This document shows positions 25,529 to 36,299 of a stretch of DNA of 64,000 bases, piece by piece. A model generated the notes under the pieces. The model saw only the letters and a list, made by a program, of their open reading frames with translations. It had not been told where the DNA came from and did not search any database. A program made the translations under genes and the position numbers. Location of the stretch: positions 31,360,586 to 31,424,585 of the forward strand of contig JANAVB010029819.1 in NCBI GenBank assembly GCA_029216955.1. Direction: 5' to 3'. The first letter of the stretch is position 1, and every line of letters begins with the position of its first letter. Origin of the DNA: Iris pallida. Its lineage: Eukaryota > Streptophyta > Magnoliopsida > Asparagales > Iridaceae.

Positions 25529-25531
25529 TAT

Positions 25532-28500
25532 CACTACAAGAAAAGTGACTTTTTACGACTTTAATTTTAGGGCGTAAATAAAATGTATGTCGTAAATAGT
25601 TAATTCACAGCATACATCTCCGTGAATGCCGTAAAAGATTAAGAATATGTCAAATAGGCCTATATATGGTGTGCATTAGAACGCCATATACATCTATACC
25701 AGTAATACGGCATACAGTATATGCCCTAAAAATTCCTTACAACTAAAATTTTTGGAACAATGCACCTCATAATTCGTTTCCCGCGATGTCTAAACTAAAA
25801 CCCACCCCCCCGAAAGAAAACATAAGCTGCACTCTCTTGCTCTCTCCGTTGCGCTCTTTCTCTCCGCTGCTCTGCTACTCTCTCTCCAACTGCTCTCTCT
25901 CCCGCTGTAGTATCTCCAAAGGTACTCCACAGGTAATCTCTCTCTCTCTCTCTCTCGGTTCTCTCTAATTTTTCTCCATATTTTTCTCTCTGATTTCTTT
26001 TTCTCTCTGATTTCTCTTCCTCCTCGCTATCTCAACAAACATCTCTCACATTTTTCTTCCTTCTTTTTTATTTTCTACAATTTCCCCTTTATATTTAGGG
26101 TTTGTCCCTTTTTAATTAGAGTGATCTGATTTTTAGATATTTTGTACCAATTTTAGGAACGACGTCTGCTACTCGACTCCAGTTCCAGTGGATATGATTT
26201 TTTTATTCCTTTAATTTTTCATAAGAAAATTGATTTTAATTTGAGATATAAGTTTTTGGATTAATTTGATTTTCGTTGATATTAGTTTTAGTTTGACTTA
26301 ATTGAGTCGCCGACTGTAGTTTTCGTATGCTTGATCCAAATATTAGAGGTTGAATTAAAATATTTGGATAATTTAGTCATGTTATCAAAGTAATCTCCAG
26401 CTTAATTGGTTCTTGTTCTCTTAACTACCATTAACGAAAGAGGAGATATATTACAACCATTTTATTTTAAAGAAAATGAAAGAAAGAAAGGATCAAACGT
26501 TCATTAAGATAACAAATGAAGTTAATCTTTGTCGACAAATCATAACTGCGGTTGAATTGCTGGTCGTGTCAAGGATCTGAAGTTAATCTTTGAGACAGGC
26601 TTAGGCCTAAATAGAAAAACAAGGGGTATTAATATTATTTAAGATACGTACCGGAGATATCAAGAATACAAGTTATTGACAAATGAAATAATGAATGATG
26701 GTATGGATCTCATTTAGATTTCTACTGATATATAACACATAACTTCTAACTCATAGAAAAGAGAATACTTAGAAATAAGTGGTCCCAAATTTTAGATGGC
26801 TTATGATACTCTCATTACTTGTCTCAATTTCAGTTATTCATTCAACCATGTTGGCCGTGTCATTCAGAAGTTATGCGAATTTAGTCCTGTATTGAATAAT
26901 AAATAATGTGTCATTCAAAAACATCACAATATTATATGAGTCAAATCCTCGACTTAGTAAAAGTTGACATTTTTCTAGCCTAAGAATTCAAGTACAAATA
27001 TGTAATCACATGCATGTTGAGCGCAAATCTATTTCTTGATTCTTAATGATCTTTATTCCAGTATCCCTTTCATCATTAAAAGGAATGTAAATCTGTATTC
27101 TTGTTTAAATTTTTCATTGTGTTCTCACTCAGATCCTTGGATTTGTTCAGGGACTTCTTCTGGTTCTTTGTTTAGGAATGTAAATATGCATTCTTGTTTA
27201 ACATTCTTGGAATGCTAAGGTGTTCATTTTGGTTCTTCTTTTGCTCGTGTATCATAGTAATTATAAATCATTTTTGTTATGTACTTCATGGTTGTCTTTA
27301 ACTGGTTATAATTCACACAAGTGGGTCACTAAAAATGGACAAAGATTCGGCACACCTTAAAAGGTTACTATTTATTCCTTAAAACTAGAAACATTAATAT
27401 GTAAGAATACTTGTTGCTTTTTATTAATATAAGATTATGTGTGAGCCAGGGGTTTGTCTTTATTTGTAGAGATTCGCAAGCATATCAAAATGGAGCACGC
27501 ATGTTTGCTGATACAATTCAAGCTAGTAAGGGAAATCCAGAAAAAATTCAATGTCCTTGTTGTTGATGTTTAAGTCATCGATCTATGAACACTTAGTCAT
27601 ATTTGCGATGGATCCTTTATATGATAAATGGGTCTTTCATGGAGAAAGTTCTACTACAAGTAGAGATACCAGAAGCATATAAAATGTTTAGAGATACAAA
27701 TTTTGAAGATGATTATTTTGATGATAATGATAATAATATGGAACCTGCAAATGAAAGAAGAGATGCAAATTTTGCAAATCTTGGGGTGGATTCTGAACTT
27801 CCTTTATATGGTAGATCTACTTACACAAAGATGGCTGCAGTTGTTGCCCTATACAAGTATAAAGCTAGACATAGTCTTACGGACAATGGTTTTAAGAACT
27901 TCTTGAGATGCTTAGCAAACTTCTACCTCAAGACAACAAACTTCCTTATTTTTTATATTCAGTAAAGAAGCTTCTTAAAGATTTTGATCTAGGCTATGAG
28001 AAAATATATGCCTGTGTTAATGATTGTTGTTTATTTAGAAAAGAAAAGGAACATATGGAGACATGTCCAAAATGCGGGGCTTCACAGTGTAAAGATGATG
28101 TACGCACCAAAAAGATTCAAAATAGAGTTTCTGCAAAGGTGTTGAGGTACTTTCCTATAATACCAAGATTTAGGAGAATGTTTAAATCACCTAAAAAGGC
28201 GAAACAATTAAGATGGCATGATACTCACAAAAGTCAGGATGGAAAGATGCGACACCATGTTGATTCAATGGCCTGGAATATAATCGATAGTAAGTGGCCT
28301 AATTTTGCATTAGATCCACGTAATCTGAGGCTTGGCCTTGTATTAAATGGATTTAATCGCTTCGGTGATCTTAGTACTCAACGTAGTTTTGGCCTGTGAT
28401 TTTGGTTGCTTATAATCTGCCCCCTTCCTTATGCATGTCAAAGGAAAACTTGATGTTGACGTTATTAATCCCCGGGCCCAAGCAACCAGGAAATGACATA

Positions 28501-29850
28501 TATGTATATTGGGAGCCACTTATAGAAGATTTTAAAGTGTTATGGAGCAATGGTGTGAATGTTTTTGATTCATTCAGTAAATCCATATTTAATTTGAAGG
28601 CTATTCTAATGTGGACAATAAATGACATTCCGGCCTACAGAAATTTATCCGGATATTCCACAAAGGGTAGAGCAGCTTGTCCAATATGTGAAATTGAGAC
28701 ATCTTCAAGATGGTTGGCTAATTGTCAGAAGCATGTACATATAAACCATAGACGATTTCTTGCGCATAATCATCCATTTTGATTAAAAAATTCTTGGTTT
28801 GATGGAAATAAAGAACATAGAATGAAGCCAAGAGCACTAACAGGTTCTGAAGTTTTCGATGTGGTAAAAAACCATGTCAATAATTCGGAGAAACCGAAAA
28901 AAGAAAAGAAGAAAAGGAAGAAGAAGCAACAACAGCCAAACATTGATTCGATATGGCCTTGGAAGAAGAAATCAATTTTCTTTGAGTTGCCTTATTGGAA
29001 GGTAATAGCATTAACCCTCTCCATTTATATATCTCCCTTTCTCTAAAAAATTAAATTTCTTTCTATTTATGAATTTTTCTACATGACGTTTAAGAGTTTG
29101 TTATTGCGACACAATTTGGATGTGATGCACATTGAGAAGAACATTTGTGAGAGCATTGTTGGCACACTCTTGGGTATAAAAGGCAAAACAAAGGATGGAC
29201 TAAATTCTCGTAAAGATACGGCAGAAATGGGCATAAGAAAAGAACTACATGCTTAAAAAATAGGAAATAAATTTCAATGGGCAATAGGTTCTTTTAATTT
29301 ATAAAAGTCCGAGAAGCAATTATTTTGTGCAAGACATGCAAATTTAAAATTACCTGATGGTTACTGCTCCAACATTTCAAATTGTGTGTCATTGCAAGAT
29401 TCTAAGATTTTAAATCTCAAGTCTCATGATTGTCACATTCTACTCCAACAAGTCTTGTCAATAGCATTGAGAGGACTTCTACCATAGGGTACGAGAACTG
29501 CAATATTTTGACTGTCATTTTTTAATAAATTATGTCAAAGAGTGATCGATAAAAATAGACTGGAACAGCTCGAAACTGAAGTTGTAGAAACTTTGTGCTT
29601 GCTAGAAAGATTTTTTCCTCCATCTTTTTTTGGTGTTATGATCCATCTCACAAGTCATCTTGCACGAGAAGCTCGAATTGGCGGGGGGGGTACAATTTTG
29701 TTGGATGTACCCCTTTGAGAGATTAGAATCTATATTTTAAATTAATAATGAACTTGTAAATTATTCTATACTCGTCTAAGATTTGCTCTTAATTAGATTT
29801 ATGTAGAAGCATGGAATTTCAGGTACATCTAAGGCCAGAACTCCTATGTG
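25532..29850 (+). mobile_element. CACTA (En/Spm) DNA transposon, 3' end missing
   Basis: It starts with the canonical terminal motif CACTACAAGAAAA (25532-25544), preceded by TAT, a candidate 3-bp target duplication. The subterminal 200 bp repeats TACGAC/GTCGTAAA/GCCGTAAA words, as expected for transposase-binding repeats. A CT-rich leader (25800-25990) precedes tnp2-type coding sequence (27481-29740). No TTTTCTTGTAGTG end is found to the right: the element is replaced by an LTR retrotransposon from about 29847. Confidence 0.85.
27481..29740 (+). pseudogene. CACTA transposase, tnp2 family, frameshifted
   Basis: The TNPD/tnp2 protein cuts and pastes the element. Consecutive blocks: ARMFADTIQASKGN (about 27500); NFLRMLSKLLPQDNKLP; LGYEKIYACVNDCCLFRKE and CPKCGAS (27908-28399); KVLRYFPIIPRF; MAWNIIDSKWPNFALDPRN; LIPGPKQPGNDIYVY and MWTINDIPAYRNLSGYSTKG (28396-28782). 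FFELPYWK then ends at a GT donor (29002). After a 93-nt intron with an AG acceptor at 29093-29094, it resumes as LLLRHNLDVMHIEKNIC. The C-terminal part (29380-29740) has SHDCHILLQQVLSIALRGLL and FFPPSFFGVMIHL. Frame breaks occur near 27905, 28396 and 28780, with stops after 29250. Family identity is strong; the protein is dead. Confidence 0.88.
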
Positions 29851-30879
29851 CCCTAATTCTCATGCGCCAAAAATCAACATGCGCCAGGAACAAAATACTT
29901 GGCAAAGCAGAAAACAGTAAAGAAATAGAGACATATAAATAGGGCTTTACATGTATTTTACAAAGGAGAATTCTTTTACAAAACAGAAAGAAAATCCTAA
30001 AAGCTACAGTCAGGCGCATCATTCCAGCATCTCAGCGTAGGCGCATCTCCGTGCATAGTCAGAGCGAATCACTTCCTCGTCAGTGTACGGGCACTCTAGC
30101 AGGAGGAGTGGCTCTTCTAGCCTAACCAAATAGGGGAACGATAGCCCCGACCTGCGGCTCTTCCAGAATAACAAAAATTGGGGCACGACTGCCCCGATCT
30201 TTCAATACAACAGGCACCTTCAGCCTATGTCGGGACACGACGATCCCGATATTTGGATGCAACAGGAACTTTCACAGGCTTGTACGAAAACAGGGCCGAT
30301 GGTGAAAAAAACAACTCGGCACATCTTCGTCTTCGAAATGAGTTCATTGTCAACTCGCCAAGACAAGGGACCGATCGAGTTCCTCTCCATGAAGGAAAGC
30401 TAAGTGAAATGAGAAACAAAACTCTTAACAAAAGCTATTTATAGGCTAGGGCAACCGTTGTTCATGCGCCAAGTGGCAGTCTCCTCATATTTTATGCATT
30501 GAATTTGCATTTATGACGATGAATCTGCCTCTTCATTTTCAACCAAGTCAAAATAGCCATTAACGCCTCGAAGAACTCAACAAACGGGCCAATAAGGATG
30601 AGCCATGCGACAGATGCACCATCAGCACCGTGCACTCTGTACCGATGTGCCTAATGGGACATAGACCTATGCGCCTAGTGGGGCACAAACTTATGCGCCC
30701 ACTTCAATACGTCACCCATCAAGCATTTAATGCTATGTGACAGCGTTAGCAGCACGTTTCCCAAAGACTGAACGATTGGCAGCTTTTTATAGAAAATGAA
30801 GGGCTGCAGACGTCAGCATCATCATTACTTGATTTTGTTGGCTACAGCTGTGTTTCTTCACATGGTCGACCGATCACTT

Positions 30880-31360
30880 GCATGTGCCTTCACAACCATG
30901 CACCCGATAATTTGCATGTGCTTCAAAAGCTATGAACTCCCGCCATAATCTGATCCCAAAAGACAGTAGTTAAGTCCCTGCATGCGCCTCCACAGCCATG
31001 TGCCCAGTAATTTGCATATGCCTCAAAAGCCATGCGCTTCCGACTTACTCCTGATCCCAAAAGACAAAAGGTAAGTCCCTGCATGCGCTTCCACAGCCAT
31101 GCGCCCAGCAATTTGTATGCGCCTAAAAAGAAATGCTCTTCCGACTTACTCCTGATCCCAAAAGACAGAAGTTAAGTCCCTGCATGCGCCTCCACAGCCA
31201 TGCGCCCAGCAATTTACATGAGCCTCAAAAGCCATGCGCTCCTGACTTACTCCTGATCCTAAAAGACTGAAGCCAAGTCTCTGCATGCGCTTCCACAGCC
31301 ATGCACTCGAAGCTCTGCATGCGCCTCAGAAGACATGCACCCAGACTTGTCTGTGACCTC
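30880..31360. repeat. 101-bp tandem repeat, ~4.5 copies, inside the LTR
   Basis: The word TGATCCCAAAAGAC starts at 30951, 31052 and 31153, with a variant at 31254, giving a period of exactly 101 bp. Units contain CATGCGCCTCCACAGCCATG, then GCCCAGCAATTTGCATGCGCC-like sequence and AAGTCCCTG. Confidence 0.9.
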
Positions 31361-31700
31361 TAAAAGTTATAGACCAAGTCACCCCATGCGCCAGATCCTA
31401 GGCACATCCTGATAGATCACCCTCCACCAAATCCGAGATATTTGAGCCATGAACGCACGCCGTGTGTCATTTGACACAGTTTTGCCTACGAATGGGTGCC
31501 AACCACCGAAGATCACAACAACGGTCGAATCTTTGCAACTCCCATGTGTCTGCTCCATCACAGCCCAACAGTGCAGTTCAAACAAGATTCAGCTTCAACT
31601 CAGGGCGCATCGTCTATGCGTCCGACAGCATCAGCCACGTGGTGTTCCCACGTACAGGCGCATCCTACATATGCACACATTAGCAGACCAGTCTGCTGCC

Positions 31701-31709
31701 TATAAATAG
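31701..31709 (+). promoter_or_regulatory. LTR TATA box (Tat/Athila-like element)
   Basis: TATAAATAG, following CTGCTGCC and about 320 bp before the LTR end. This is a typical plant TATA box in the expected position. Confidence 0.6.
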
Positions 31710-32035
31710 AAGAATTATTCCTTTATACACACATAGACAGATAGATCATCATATCTACATACAGAGATGAGAAGAGACACGTAACGTATACTTCTTCTCT
31801 AAATGCTCCAGCATCCAGAGTAGCCCAGACCTTCAGAGAATTCAAGATCATTGTCAGATCGTCAACGGAGTCAACGCATTACCACTCGCTCCACCGATAC
31901 AGTTTCCAGATAAAAACAAAAGTGTACTCCTAGGACTACGTCTAAGTCCTATATTGTATACTATTCTGTTTGTATTGAAATACCAAAGTTAGATCAATCA
32001 ACAAAACCTTATTGCATTTTCGATGGCAAATAAAC

Positions 32036-32049
32036 TGGCGACTCTGTTG
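32036..32049 (+). other. Primer-binding site of Tat/Athila-like gypsy
   Basis: TGGCGACTCTGTTG, the form seen at the primer site of plant Tat-lineage elements, 7 bp after the LTR terminal CA. Confidence 0.6.
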
Positions 32050-32079
32050 TAGACTTCTTTCTCTTCTAACGATAAAGTT

Positions 32080-33534
32080 TTGTCGCAATCCGACAACATC
32101 AAGCTTAGCTCCTCCCACAAGACACTCATGGTGCGCCTCAATCAACAGGCGTATAAGGAGTTCATCTATGAAGGTAGCGAAAGTCCATCGAAGCGGCTGC
32201 CAAAGTCGAAGAAGACTCGCCAAGTCTGGATGCGCAAAGGAGATGGGCCGAGCACTACCGTTAAAAGGGACGTGCACCACAACCCACCCTTCCTGTTGAC
32301 GTTCTCAGTAAGCAAGATACACCCGCCAGTACATCACATCTGCCAGGGAAACACAGTGTTGACTGCATTCCCCAACTGTCCTATTCCCTGTCGAAGAAGA
32401 TGCACCGACAAAACAAATACGCATCCAGCTTCCCGTGCATGAACTCTAGCGTACGGGAGAGGGCCTCTATCTTTGACAGAATTACTTGCTGTCGAGGTGA
32501 CAATGAGTTAGATTCTGAGTACTATGCACCTTTCCGGGCTGGTACAAAGAAATCTAAGACAGTACTGGCTATGTGCCCCAAATGTGCTATGCTCATAGTG
32601 AACCGGAGATGCACGCTCAAAATCATACGTGCTAACGATGTTAAACTGTACAAAGTCAACTCTGATGCATTTGCACCAGATACGAACCGACCCTCAAAGT
32701 CCCCGTCTCACTTGGGTGCATCTTCTTCATTTGGAACAGACTCGTACGAGGCAAAACTTGTGATATTAAACTGATGCACCTACGTGGGTTGTGCGCATGA
32801 AGTGGGTTCAAGTCGTAATACATGTTGCTCCTCCACCAATGATCTGGGCGTATCTCATGTGCAGGAACTGGATCAGGGGTACAACATTCATATGACTACC
32901 CCGGTACTTGGCCTCGCCATGCGCCTAATGGGGGTGTGAAAGTGAAACTCTTCCCTCTTGATTTGTGTAATGTGATCACTCACAAATACAGATCAGGAGA
33001 GCTTACCATTAAGCACGATGCACCCCACATGGGGCACACTTGTGCCATGGTCACCATCAACTGCTGCTGTTATAAAATAATGGCTCCATTATCCAGGCAG
33101 TTTATGTTCCAGCGACTGCAATTTCGACGTCGTCTCACAAAGAAGGTTCCAATTGAAGATAAGTCAGAGCCTAAGAACGCTTTTTGCCATGCTGTCTCCA
33201 ACTTCCATTCATCGGAGAGAAAGACAACCACCAATCCTTCGACCTCAGCAGCATCATCCAAGAGTCAGCAGAGGAAAAATAAAACGATAGTCCCGTCCTC
33301 AGGGGTATTTGAGAGCACCCGATCAAGGAAGAAGTTTCTAGCGGAAGCATCAGCTTGGAGTGATCAAACAGCTGCTATCCATGACAACCCTCCGCTAGAA
33401 GATAAGGACGTTCTCCAAAGAATCTACCCCGAGGTTGCTGGGGGTAGTACGAGGTCTCAGAAGGGGAAGCTCTTCTGCAGGAAAGTGAGGTCAAAATCGA
33501 AGCCTCAATCGATCCATCCACGTACACCCATGTT
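32080..33534 (+). pseudogene. Pre-gag region with possible extra ORF (Ogre/Tat-style ORF1)
   Basis: About 1.45 kb lies between the primer site and gag, with open stretches at 32080-32442, 32400-32774 and 32936-33538 (200 codons). These are longer than expected for decayed leader sequence. The last ends in a basic, Ser- and Lys-rich segment. Some Tat-lineage elements, such as Ogre, carry an extra ORF of unknown function before gag, so this may be its remnant. I recognise no domain. Confidence 0.35.
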
Positions 33535-35674
33535 ATGACAGTCTACATGGCGGGGGGTGGTGTTGAAGGAGAGTCAGACGCTCCAGCTTTGGACATCGTG
33601 CAGAACATGGACACCCTGGAAGGGAGCCTCAAAACTCTCTCTACCACCATATAATCCTTGACTCAAATGGTATTTGAGATTCGGACCACTCTGGCATCTC
33701 AACCATTAGCAAGGGCACTTGTCTTAACCAGTCCCGTTCCAGGGGCCAATGGAGAATCAAGTATACCCCCTCAACGGGTATCTTCGGGTGCCGATCATCA
33801 TACCACACCTTGGGCGTCGGCTCCTTTAAATACCGAGCTTCATACTTTATTGCCTTTACCGACTCATCGTTCTATAGAAGAGCTGGTTGACATGATCTGA
33901 GATCTGTGCGAGCGCTTTGAAGCGTGAAACAAGCCGGAAGAACGTCAGAAGATAGGAATCCTACAACCTTACCCTCTCGAATGGAACAAAGTGGTTTACC
34001 CTACCAATTATAAACCACAAACATTGACGCCATATGATGGGAAGGATTCTCCTTGCCGGTATCTGACGTACTTCCAGTCTCAAACGGGACATCTCCCAAA
34101 GGAACATGCCCTATTCACTAGCCTATTTGTCGGGGCATTGAAGTGAGTCACTTACGACTGGTACTGCTGTCTTCCTGACCACTCTATATCATCCTTCGAT
34201 GACTTGAAATGCCTCTTCCTCAACCGATTCGACGACAGTGGGAAGGACATGACCATGTCATCTCTTATAGAAGTGCGCAAGATAGAGAAGGAGACTATTC
34301 GAGCCTTCATCGAACGTTTTCGACAAGCATGCTTAAGGTTGCCTCTGGGAATGCCAGAATATGCACTGATCGATGCTTGAGTTTGAACATGACTCCTGCA
34401 ATCAAGCTCTGGCTCGACTCCATCGAGCCTCTCGATTGGAGTTCATTGATCATGGCGGCCGAAGCTGCTGAGAAGAAGGCACGTAATGCTCGCCTTCTGG
34501 GGGTTAAATTCCCCACCTTTGATGACAAAGGCAAACATGCTGCTACCAACAATAGTGGGCATAAGGCGAAAGGAAAGCAAGCATTGACTGTGAACGCTTC
34601 AAAAAGTACGTAGGGACCTCCTCAGAAGCCTCCACCAGCACCGAGGCCGAAGGAGGTCGACTCCTTCAATGACGAGGACACCTTACAACTCTTCGAGATG
34701 CTGAAACAGAGCTACAAGATCATGTTGCCTGATCCTAAGCGTCCTGACGAGGTAGGCAGAGTGGGCAACCCAAGGTACTGTCACTACCATTGGTTCGTTG
34801 GACATCCAACTCAAGACTGCTATATACTCAAGAACTACATACAATGTATGATCAATGCGAATGTCATCTCAGTCGATTACGAGGAGAAGACAATCTCGGC
34901 CAACATGGTGTCGCTCCAGTTCGGCACCTTACCGCATACTACAACTTAAGATGGTGTTGTCCCCATCCCGAAGGTGACATTAGAGGTGGTTAACCTTCCG
35001 TTGACTCGTGACAAAGCGAGTGGATTGATTCTACTCACCACATCTCGGAGGAAGATCATGTGGGTCACCCAGATCGCGATCCAGAACTGACTCAACCGAG
35101 GGTACATTCTACCTCCAAAGCTAAAGTCAAGATGACCAAGCTTGTCGAATGGTGACCTACTCTCCTAAAGAGGCACTTTCTGTATAAATTTGTTCACCGC
35201 AGAACCCTCATCCTGAGGAAGCCCCTGTCGAAGTGGCACCTCTCGTCACCACCTCGGCTGCTCAAGCGGACAAATAGAAACATAAGGAGGCCCGCTTCGA
35301 CAGGCCTTTACGAAGAGACAACGCTTCGGGGTCAACCAAACCCCACAACTTCGACATAATAGCATAACTTGCCAGTACTCCAGCCCGGCTGTCCTTGTTC
35401 GTGTCTAGAGATACTCGGGAAGCTCAATGCGAAGCCCTGAAAGATGTTGCATCTTTCATCAGTCAGGTCAAGCAGACTGAGGACGATCCTGCATCATGTC
35501 CACACTGCCACAGTGCAGGGGAGATCATCCCCAACATCACATTCACTCAACAAGACATGCTGCTCAAGAACAACAGGCACAATAGACCATTGTATTATAC
35601 AAGGTACGTCGGTGCCATCCAGGTGGATCGAATACAGATCGACCCGGGGCCTTCTCTCAGCATTATCCCTCGAA
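33535..35674 (+). pseudogene. Gypsy gag and start of protease, with several stops
   Basis: The capsid domain is recognisable around 33990-34370: QTLTPYDGKDSPCRYLTYF, VTYDWYCCLPDHSISSF, and TIRAFIERFRQACLRLP. A Zn-knuckle-like segment CHYHWFVGHPTQDCYILKN follows (34780-34840). The protease region ends as VDRIQIDPGPSLSIIP (35625-35665), where the active-site D-x-G is preserved as D-P-G. In-frame stops at 33652-33654 (TAA), 33898-33900 (TGA), 33925-33927 (TGA) and 34144-34146 (TGA), plus frame changes, show decay; these are compatible with C-to-T mutation of CAA or CGA codons. Confidence 0.75.
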
Positions 35675-35732
35675 CTCTTTCAATTCATTACTTTCAATTC
35701 AATTTTAATTTGAAAGTAATGAATTGAAAGAG
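35675..35732. repeat. Perfect 23-bp inverted repeat at an element junction
   Basis: The arms 35675-35697 (starting CTCTTTCAATTCATTAC) and 35710-35732 are exact reverse complements, separated by a 12-nt loop. It lies exactly where gypsy protease sequence ends and copia-side sequence begins. Confidence 0.95.
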
Positions 35733-35744
35733 ATAGAAGGAGAA

Positions 35745-36239
35745 TGTTATACCTTTCGAGAATTGAGTATGTGGTAGAGATCGAGATTTTCTGCATGAAT
35801 CCAAATTTTAGATTGAAATCTCCAAGTAGAATAGAAGCAATGGGTTGGAGAGTTTATAGGGTTTGGAGAGGGCTCGGGCGGCAGCTGTTGTTTGAAAGAG
35901 GAGTTTGGAAGAGATGAAGAGAAGGGGGCCTCGGGTTCTAACTTAAAAGAATATACCACCAACAGAACTCTGGCCGAACTCAGGCCAAGTTCACCTGGGG
36001 TTCTTTTGATGAATTTTGAAAAATAAAATTTGCAGGCCACATTCTTTTCATCATCCCCTTTCAATTACCAAGTTCTGTAATTTTAAATTTTAATTAAGAT
36101 AATTAATATTATTTTACAAATTAAATTTTATTAAACAGTGACTGTTTCAGATTAGCTGCAGGGGTACTGTCCCAACTAACGGGAGTTCACCGAAGAACAA
36201 ATAAATATCGCTTCGCTTCGACCTTAGTCGTAGTGACAG
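35745..36239 (-). repeat. Possible 3' LTR of copia element 2, strongly diverged
   Basis: It lies downstream of the copia RNase H end in minus orientation. It shares with the copia LTRs the segment AACTCTGGCCGAACTC followed by a GGGGTT and TTTTGA-rich stretch, and has a minus-strand TATA-like CCTATAAACTC. Termini are proposed as TGTTATACC at 35745 and GACAGACA at about 36239. It is about half the length of the 5' LTR, and most bases do not align. Confidence 0.35.
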
Positions 36240-36299
36240 ACAGACCCTTTGTAGGCTTGTCTCAAAAATATTTTTCAGTATTGAAAAATATTTGACAAA

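Larger units (their letters stand above)
29847..32028 (+). repeat. 5' LTR of Tat/Athila-like gypsy
   Basis: It ends TTTTCGATGGCA, 7 bp before the primer site. It contains a TATA box at 31701, a 101-bp tandem repeat (30880-31360) and many CATGCGCC/GGCGCAT words from 29868 to 31670. The ORFs within it are not supported. Confidence 0.55.
29847..35674 (+). mobile_element. Ty3/gypsy element (Tat/Athila-like), 5' part only
   Basis: It consists of a 5' LTR ending at about 32028, a TGGCGACTCTGTTG primer site, an unusual pre-gag region, gag and the start of protease, after which the sequence stops at the hairpin at 35675. RT, RNase H, integrase and the 3' LTR are absent from the window. It interrupts the CACTA element. 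The left LTR boundary is a best guess (TGTGCCCTAATTC at 29847), because no second LTR is available for comparison. Confidence 0.7.
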
